Shown piece by piece: positions 22,085 to 26,692 of a stretch of 26,692 nt of DNA. The stretch spans positions 1-26,692 of the forward strand of contig JAJBSL010000029.1 in NCBI GenBank assembly GCA_020540725.1, given 5' to 3'. The position numbers and the translations under genes are program-made. The notes below the pieces were generated by a model that ran no database searches, was not told the origin of the DNA, and worked only from the letters and a program-made list of their open reading frames with translations. Source of the stretch: Lachnospiraceae bacterium EP-SM-12S-S03 (GTDB taxonomy: Bacteria; Bacillota; Clostridia; Lachnospirales; Lachnospiraceae). Every line of letters begins with the position of its first letter. Position 1 is the first letter of the stretch.

Positions 22085-23842
22085 ATGTCAAATGAGAATC
22101 AGAAAGTAATCATGCTTGGGAATGAGGCCATTGCAAGAGGAGCTTATGAAGCAGGAGTGAAAGTGTCAGCGGCATATCCGGGAACACCAAGTACGGAAAT
22201 TAGTGAGAATCTTGTAAAATATAAAGAAGATATTTATGCAGAATGGTCTCCAAATGAAAAGGTTGCAGCAGAAGTTGCAATTGGGGCGAGCATATCCGGA
22301 GTGCGCGCCATGGCATGCATGAAACATGTTGGATTGAATGTGGCATCTGATCCGCTTTATACCGTATCTTATATGGGGGTGAACGGTGGGCTTGTGCTTG
22401 TCGTTGCAGATGATCCGGGATTATACAGTTCCCAGAATGAACAGGATACAAGAATGGTGGCAAGGGCGGCGCAAGTTCCTGTTTTGGAACCTTCAGATAG
22501 TATGGAAGCGAAAGAATTTATGAAAGAAGCGTTTGAAATCAGTGAACAATTTGACCGCCCGGTGATTTTAAGAACGACAACAAGACTTGCGCATTCCCAG
22601 GGGATTGTATCACTCTGCGAGAGAAAAAGAGTGGAAGATAAGACCTATGTGAAAGATGTCAAAAAGACGGTTATGATGCCTGGAAATGCAAAAGCACGCC
22701 ATATTGTGATTGAGAAGAAGAATTTGGAACTTGCCGAGGCGGCAAATACATTTTCGATGAATAGAGTGGAGATGAATGACACGAAAATCGGTGTGATCAC
22801 AAGCGGAATCCCGTATCAGTATGTGAAAGAAGCGATTCCAAATGCTTCTGTGCTGAAACTAGGGCTTGTGAATCCACTTCCGAAGAAACTGATTCAGGAA
22901 TTTGCTGAGAAAGTAGAAACGTTATATATTGTGGAAGAACTGGATCCTGTCATTGAAGAACAGGTAAAATCCTGGGGAATCCATGCTGTTGGAAAAGAAA
23001 TATTTACTGTACAAGGTGAATACAGTGCCAATATGATCCGGAGAGCAATTTTAGGAGCAACATTGGAGATGAAGGAACCGGCAAAGGCACCGGGAAGACC
23101 ACCAATTCTTTGTCCGGGATGTCCGCACAGAAGTGTGTATTACGTGTTGAATAAATTGAAAATGCATGCGGCGGGCGATATCGGATGTTATACACTCGGA
23201 GCGGTTGCACCGCTTAGTGTGGTAGATACAACCATTTGCATGGGAGCAAGCATTTCCAGCCTTCATGGAATGGAAAAAGCAAAGGGAAAAGAATACGTTA
23301 AAAACTGGGTTGCAGTAATCGGTGACTCTACATTTTTACATACAGGGGTTAATTCTTTGATGAATATGATGTACAACAAAGCGACAGGCACTGTTATGAT
23401 CCTTGACAATTCCACAACAGGAATGACAGGTCATCAGGATCATGCAGCAACCGGAAAGACATTACTCGGCGAGCCGACATATGCAATTGACATTGCGGCA
23501 CTTTGTCGTGCGATGGGCGTGAAAAATGTCGTTGAAGTCAATGCATTTAATATTGCAGAATTAGAAAAAGTCATAAGGGAAGAGGCTGCAAAAGACGAAG
23601 TATCGGTCATCATTACGAAGTCACCTTGTGTACTGCTTGATAAATCAAAAAAACCGTTGTATATTGCACATACAGACCGCTGTAAGAAATGTGGAATGTG
23701 TATGAAACCGGGATGCCCGGCCATGACAAGAAATGAAGATGGAACGGTTCATATTGATGATACGATGTGTACGGGATGCGGACTTTGCGCAACTCTTTGT
23801 AAATTCGATGCTATTGAATTGGTAAAGGCAGGTGAAAGATAA
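22085..23842 (+). CDS. iorA: Indolepyruvate ferredoxin oxidoreductase, alpha subunit
   Basis: 585 aa, the usual IorA length. With IorB it splits aryl pyruvates (indolepyruvate, phenylpyruvate) into arylacetyl-CoA, CO2 and reduced ferredoxin, or runs the other way to carboxylate. The N-terminal half is the pyrimidine-binding/transketolase-like part (GNEAIARGAYEAG, YPGTPSTEI). The thiamine diphosphate site is around GDIGCYTLG (364-372) and GDST...NS...LDNSTTGMTGH (413-450). Two [4Fe-4S] ferredoxin motifs close the protein: Cys 533/536/539/544 and 562/565/568/572. It is oxygen-sensitive, so the host is anaerobic. I chose ATG 22085 with GGATGGG 7 nt upstream; the frame also has an ATG at 22073 inside paaK. 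It overlaps iorB by 1 nt. Confidence 0.96.
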   Translation: MSNENQKVIMLGNEAIARGAYEAGVKVSAAYPGTPSTEISENLVKYKEDIYAEWSPNEKVAAEVAIGASISGVRAMACMKHVGLNVASDPLYTVSYMGVNGGLVLVVADDPGLYSSQNEQDTRMVARAAQVPVLEPSDSMEAKEFMKEAFEISEQFDRPVILRTTTRLAHSQGIVSLCERKRVEDKTYVKDVKKTVMMPGNAKARHIVIEKKNLELAEAANTFSMNRVEMNDTKIGVITSGIPYQYVKEAIPNASVLKLGLVNPLPKKLIQEFAEKVETLYIVEELDPVIEEQVKSWGIHAVGKEIFTVQGEYSANMIRRAILGATLEMKEPAKAPGRPPILCPGCPHRSVYYVLNKLKMHAAGDIGCYTLGAVAPLSVVDTTICMGASISSLHGMEKAKGKEYVKNWVAVIGDSTFLHTGVNSLMNMMYNKATGTVMILDNSTTGMTGHQDHAATGKTLLGEPTYAIDIAALCRAMGVKNVVEVNAFNIAELEKVIREEAAKDEVSVIITKSPCVLLDKSKKPLYIAHTDRCKKCGMCMKPGCPAMTRNEDGTVHIDDTMCTGCGLCATLCKFDAIELVKAGER

Positions 23843-24411
23843 TGGCAACAAAAAATATTATGATCGTTGGAGTGGGAGGGCAAGGAACTCTTCTTACAAG
23901 CAGAATTTTAGGAGGGCTTGCCATTGCAGGCGGATATGATGTGAAACTTTCGGAAGTTCACGGAATGGCACAGCGTGGTGGAAGCGTTGTCACTTATGTC
24001 CGTTACGGAACAAAGGTTGCAGAACCAATTGTAGAAGAAGGACAGGCGGATGTAATCATTGCATTTGAGAGGCTGGAAGCATTGAGGTATTCCCATTTTT
24101 TGAAAAAGGACGGTGTTTTAATTGCCAATGACTGGAGGATCGACCCGATGCCGGTTGTGATCGGGGAGGCGAAATATCCGGAAGGAATACTGGAAAGTCT
24201 TGCGAGGGAACATAAGGTTTACAAGGTGAATGCGACAGAAGAAGCGAAAAAACTGGGAAATCCAAGGGTATTTAATATGATTGTTTTGGGAATCGCAGCG
24301 CAACATATGGACTTCACGAAAGAGCAGTGGTATGACATGATTGAAAAAACGGTACCAACGAAAACCATTGAAATTAATAAAAAAGCATTTGATGTGGGAT
24401 ATCATTTATAG
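23842..24411 (+). CDS. iorB: Indolepyruvate ferredoxin oxidoreductase, beta subunit
   Basis: 189 aa, the normal IorB length. This is the gamma-type (POR_N-like) partner of IorA; both are needed for the 2-oxoacid oxidoreductase. The family opening is clear: IMIVGVGGQGTLLTSRIL (residues 6-23), followed by HGMAQRGGSVVTYVRYG (about 40-56) and EGQADVIIAFERLEALR (about 66-82). The ATG overlaps the iorA stop by 1 nt (TAATG) and has AGGTGAAAG upstream, so the two subunits are made together. An ACT-domain gene follows after a 9-nt gap. No signal peptide or membrane span; cytoplasmic. Confidence 0.96.
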   Translation: MATKNIMIVGVGGQGTLLTSRILGGLAIAGGYDVKLSEVHGMAQRGGSVVTYVRYGTKVAEPIVEEGQADVIIAFERLEALRYSHFLKKDGVLIANDWRIDPMPVVIGEAKYPEGILESLAREHKVYKVNATEEAKKLGNPRVFNMIVLGIAAQHMDFTKEQWYDMIEKTVPTKTIEINKKAFDVGYHL

Positions 24412-24420
24412 GAGGAGCAT

Positions 24421-24840
24421 ATGATTAAGCAGCTATCAGTATTTGTAGAAAACAGAACCGGGAGCCTTATGGATGTGACAAATGCTCTGACGAAAGCACA
24501 CATTAATATCCGTGCAATTTCATCTTTTGATAATCCGGAATTTTCCATTCTACGTCTTGTAGTGGATCGGGCAGAAGAAGCGAAAGCATATCTGACATCA
24601 CAAGGTTTTGTTGTGAGGATTCATCCGGTTGTCGGAGTAGAACTTGTGGATCAGAAAGGGAATCTGAATAATATGCTGAAGATTTTGGCAGATGCACAGA
24701 TCAGCATTAATTATATTTATTCTTTTGTCATCAGAGAAGAGAAAACACCGGTCATGGTATTTAGTACGGATGATCTGGAAGATGCAGTACGAATTTTGGA
24801 AGAGGCAAATGTAAAGATTGTAGATGACAGTGAATTATAA
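24421..24840 (+). CDS. Tandem ACT-domain protein (first copy)
   Basis: 139 aa made of two ACT domains (about 1-68 and 70-138). ACT domains bind amino acids and pass the signal on to an enzyme or regulator. Domain 1 opens [21 protein letters not shown]; the second follows [21 protein letters not shown]. Both show the ligand-loop pattern of an acidic or Asn residue followed by G-S/N-L. There is no enzyme or DNA-binding part, so it must act on a partner. GGAGGAG sits just before the ATG. Such free-standing ACT proteins accompany PaaK and IOR genes in many anaerobes; sensing of Phe, Tyr or Trp would fit, but the ligand is not shown by the sequence. Confidence 0.9.
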   Translation: MIKQLSVFVENRTGSLMDVTNALTKAHINIRAISSFDNPEFSILRLVVDRAEEAKAYLTSQGFVVRIHPVVGVELVDQKGNLNNMLKILADAQISINYIYSFVIREEKTPVMVFSTDDLEDAVRILEEANVKIVDDSEL

Positions 24841-24860
24841 AAGGAACGGAGAGAAAAGTT

Positions 24861-26171
24861 ATGGAATGGCAGGAGAGAATCAGACGGCCGGAAATCGAGT
24901 GTATGAGTAGGGATGAGATGCTTACGCTGCAAAGTGAGAGGCTTGTGAAACAGGTGGCAAATGTATATGAGCATGTTCCGTTTTACAACAGAAAAATGAA
25001 AGAGATTGGAGTAGAACCGGGGGATATCAAAGGTGTAGAAGATATACACAAACTTCCATTTACGACGAAAGAAGATTTGAGAGAAAATTATCCATTCGGA
25101 TTGTTGGCAGTCCCGAAATCTCAAGTAGCACGAGTGCAGGGAACATCTGGAACAACAGGAAAGCTGACGCTTGCTTCTTATACAAAGCATGATACGGAAA
25201 TATGGGGAGAATGTGTTGCCCGGGCGCTTACCATGGCGGGGCTTACGGAAGAAGATATCATACATGTGTGTTATGGATATGGATTGTTTACAGGAGGATT
25301 GGGGCTTGACTTTGGAGCAAGAGCGCTTGGAGCTTTGACAATTCCCATGTCGGCAGGAAATACACAAAGACAGATGATGTGTCTGGAAGACTTTGGAGCT
25401 ACAGCTATGGCATGTACTCCGTCTTATGCATTGCATCTTGCGGAAGCTTTGGAAGAAGCTGGTTTAGTGGATAAACTGAAACTGAAGGCCGGAATTTTCG
25501 GGGCAGAGCCGTGGACAGTAGAAATGCAAAAAGAAATCGAAGAGAGATTGAAAATTAATGCATTTGATATTTATGGATTGTGTGAGATCATGGGGCCGGG
25601 AGTGGCAATGGAATGTATTCATCATAACGGATTACATATTTTTGAAGACCATTTCCTTCCGGAAATTTTGAACCCGACAACAAATGAAGCGGTGAAAGAT
25701 GGAGACACAGGAGAACTCGTTTTCACAACGCTTACGAAAGAGGCAATGCCGCTCATCCGTTATCGTACGAAAGATCTGACGAGCATGGATCGTACACAAT
25801 GTGCTTGTGGAAGAACACTCCCGAGAATTTCAAAATTTAAGGGACGTACGGATGATATGAAGGTAATACGTGGTGTGAACGTATTTCCTACACAAATTGA
25901 AACGGCCTTACTTTCTATTCAAGGGGCGTTACCACATTATCTGTTGATCGTAGACAGGGAAAACAATCTGGATGTGCTGACTGTTATGGTGGAAGTGGAT
26001 GAGCAATATTTTTCGGATGAAATCCGTAAGCTGGATGATTTGAAAAAGAAAATTGGAAATGTGATCAAACAGGCAATCGGTGTTTCGGTACGGGTGAAAC
26101 TTGTGGAACCGAAGTCGATTGAAAGAAGTGAAGGAAAAGCAAAACGTGTGATTGATAACAGAAATTTATAG
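24861..26171 (+). CDS. Phenylacetate--CoA ligase family protein (second copy)
   Basis: 436 aa, the same length as the first copy but clearly diverged. It has the same acyl-adenylate layout: phosphate loop TSGTTGKL (95-102), [16 protein letters not shown] (about 137-151), [44 protein letters not shown], and a catalytic Lys in SEGKAKRV near the C-terminus. Two differences stand out: the phosphate loop ends K-L instead of the usual K-P, and RYRTKDL has Lys where the first copy has Gly. A change in substrate or activity is possible. GGAGAG upstream supports the ATG. It is flanked by two ACT-domain genes. Confidence 0.92.
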   Translation: MEWQERIRRPEIECMSRDEMLTLQSERLVKQVANVYEHVPFYNRKMKEIGVEPGDIKGVEDIHKLPFTTKEDLRENYPFGLLAVPKSQVARVQGTSGTTGKLTLASYTKHDTEIWGECVARALTMAGLTEEDIIHVCYGYGLFTGGLGLDFGARALGALTIPMSAGNTQRQMMCLEDFGATAMACTPSYALHLAEALEEAGLVDKLKLKAGIFGAEPWTVEMQKEIEERLKINAFDIYGLCEIMGPGVAMECIHHNGLHIFEDHFLPEILNPTTNEAVKDGDTGELVFTTLTKEAMPLIRYRTKDLTSMDRTQCACGRTLPRISKFKGRTDDMKVIRGVNVFPTQIETALLSIQGALPHYLLIVDRENNLDVLTVMVEVDEQYFSDEIRKLDDLKKKIGNVIKQAIGVSVRVKLVEPKSIERSEGKAKRVIDNRNL

Positions 26172-26183
26172 GAGGCGGAGAGT

Positions 26184-26615
26184 ATGACGATCAAACAGCT
26201 ATCTATTTTTTTGGAGAATAGGGAAGGAAGATTAGAAGAAGTGTTGGATACATTGGGACGAAATGACATTAATATTGTGGCATTGAGTCTTGCTGATACG
26301 TCAGAGTATGGAATGCTGAGACTGATTGTTTCTGATCCGGTAAAAGGAAAAGAGGTCTTAAAAGAATCTGGAATTGTTGCTATGATAACAGATGTGATTG
26401 CGCTTCGTGTGCCACATGCTACGGGATCGTTAGGAAAAGCGATGCACCTTCTGGTGCAAAATGATGTCAATGTGGAATATATGTATGCATTTGCTAACGG
26501 AGAAGATGCATCTGCAGTTCTAAAAACAGAAATCCCGGAAAAAGCAATCCGCACACTAAAAGAAGGCGGGTTTGATGTGTGGGAGGAAGAAGAAGCCTAT
26601 AAAGCAAACAGATAA
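26184..26615 (+). CDS. Tandem ACT-domain protein (second copy)
   Basis: 143 aa, again two ACT domains (about 1-68 and 70-138), related to the copy after iorB. Domain 1 opens IKQLSIFLENREGRLEEVLDTL and domain 2 VIALRVPHATGSLGKAMHLL; the ligand loops differ from the first copy (REGRL in place of RTGSL), so it may sense a different amino acid. AGGAGGCGGAG lies upstream of the ATG, 12 nt after paaK2. A PaaK-ACT pair seems to have been duplicated, with the iorAB pair between the two halves. It is the last gene seen in the operon; the window ends 77 nt later and I see no clear terminator there. Confidence 0.88.
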   Translation: MTIKQLSIFLENREGRLEEVLDTLGRNDINIVALSLADTSEYGMLRLIVSDPVKGKEVLKESGIVAMITDVIALRVPHATGSLGKAMHLLVQNDVNVEYMYAFANGEDASAVLKTEIPEKAIRTLKEGGFDVWEEEEAYKANR

Positions 26616-26692
26616 ATGAGACTATGAAGAAAAGTCTGTAAATAAGATCTTCTATGATAATGATAGGCGAAAGGCTTGAGTAAAATCAGCTT
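26616..26692. other. Right-edge segment, nothing recognised
   Basis: AT-rich sequence after the last ACT gene. A weak imperfect dyad (AAGGCTTGA with TCAGCTT at the edge) may be the start of a terminator that continues outside the window. Confidence 0.25.

Overview
The window looks like a chromosomal segment of a low-GC Gram-positive anaerobe, most likely a gut Lachnospiraceae (Clostridium cluster XIVa; Dorea/Mediterraneibacter/Blautia-like). The basis is strong AGGAGG ribosome-binding sites, a T-box leader on pheS, DUF4317 and DUF6062 proteins, and an oxygen-sensitive indolepyruvate:ferredoxin oxidoreductase. The genus is an inference from gene content. No rRNA, tRNA, CRISPR array, IS element or prophage was seen.

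Region 1 (1-6013) is AT-rich and accessory-looking. It holds a 61-aa orphan, a convergent small XRE repressor, then a rightward group: a lipoprotein, a zinc-ribbon M48 membrane protease, and an 861-aa protein that joins a zinc ribbon, an ECF-type sigma factor, one membrane span, an EF-hand-like loop and an LprI (DUF1311) domain. A tiny cysteine-rich lipoprotein closes the group. I read this as a possible membrane-tethered transcription factor with its protease next door, and it is the best candidate for an undescribed system here.

Region 2 (6052-9986) is housekeeping: a promoter, a phenylalanine T-box leader, pheS and pheT. A 79-bp repeat/hairpin element sits between the two genes, and a terminator follows. 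Region 3 (10003-11830) holds a GNAT acetyltransferase, a decayed membrane-protein remnant on the minus strand, and a SAM methyltransferase.

Region 4 (11846-16755) is a tightly packed run: queA, a BspA-type leucine-rich-repeat protein (1-nt overlap), a VWA protein with a degenerate metallopeptidase-like domain, and a MoxR AAA+ ATPase (10-nt overlap). It ends at a bidirectional terminator facing the minus-strand DUF4317 gene.

Region 5 (17929-20599) starts with a divergent intergenic region carrying a perfect 15-bp inverted repeat. It continues with three rightward genes that share a metal theme: a membrane-anchored zinc-ribbon protein with a Thr-rich tail, a DUF6062 protein with two CxxC/CxxH sites, and a ZIP transporter.

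Region 6 (20699-26615) is one operon: paaK-iorA-iorB-ACT-paaK-ACT. It should interconvert arylacetates, arylacetyl-CoAs and aryl pyruvates, with two ACT-domain proteins as likely amino-acid sensors. Function assignments rest on motifs read by eye; no database search was possible.
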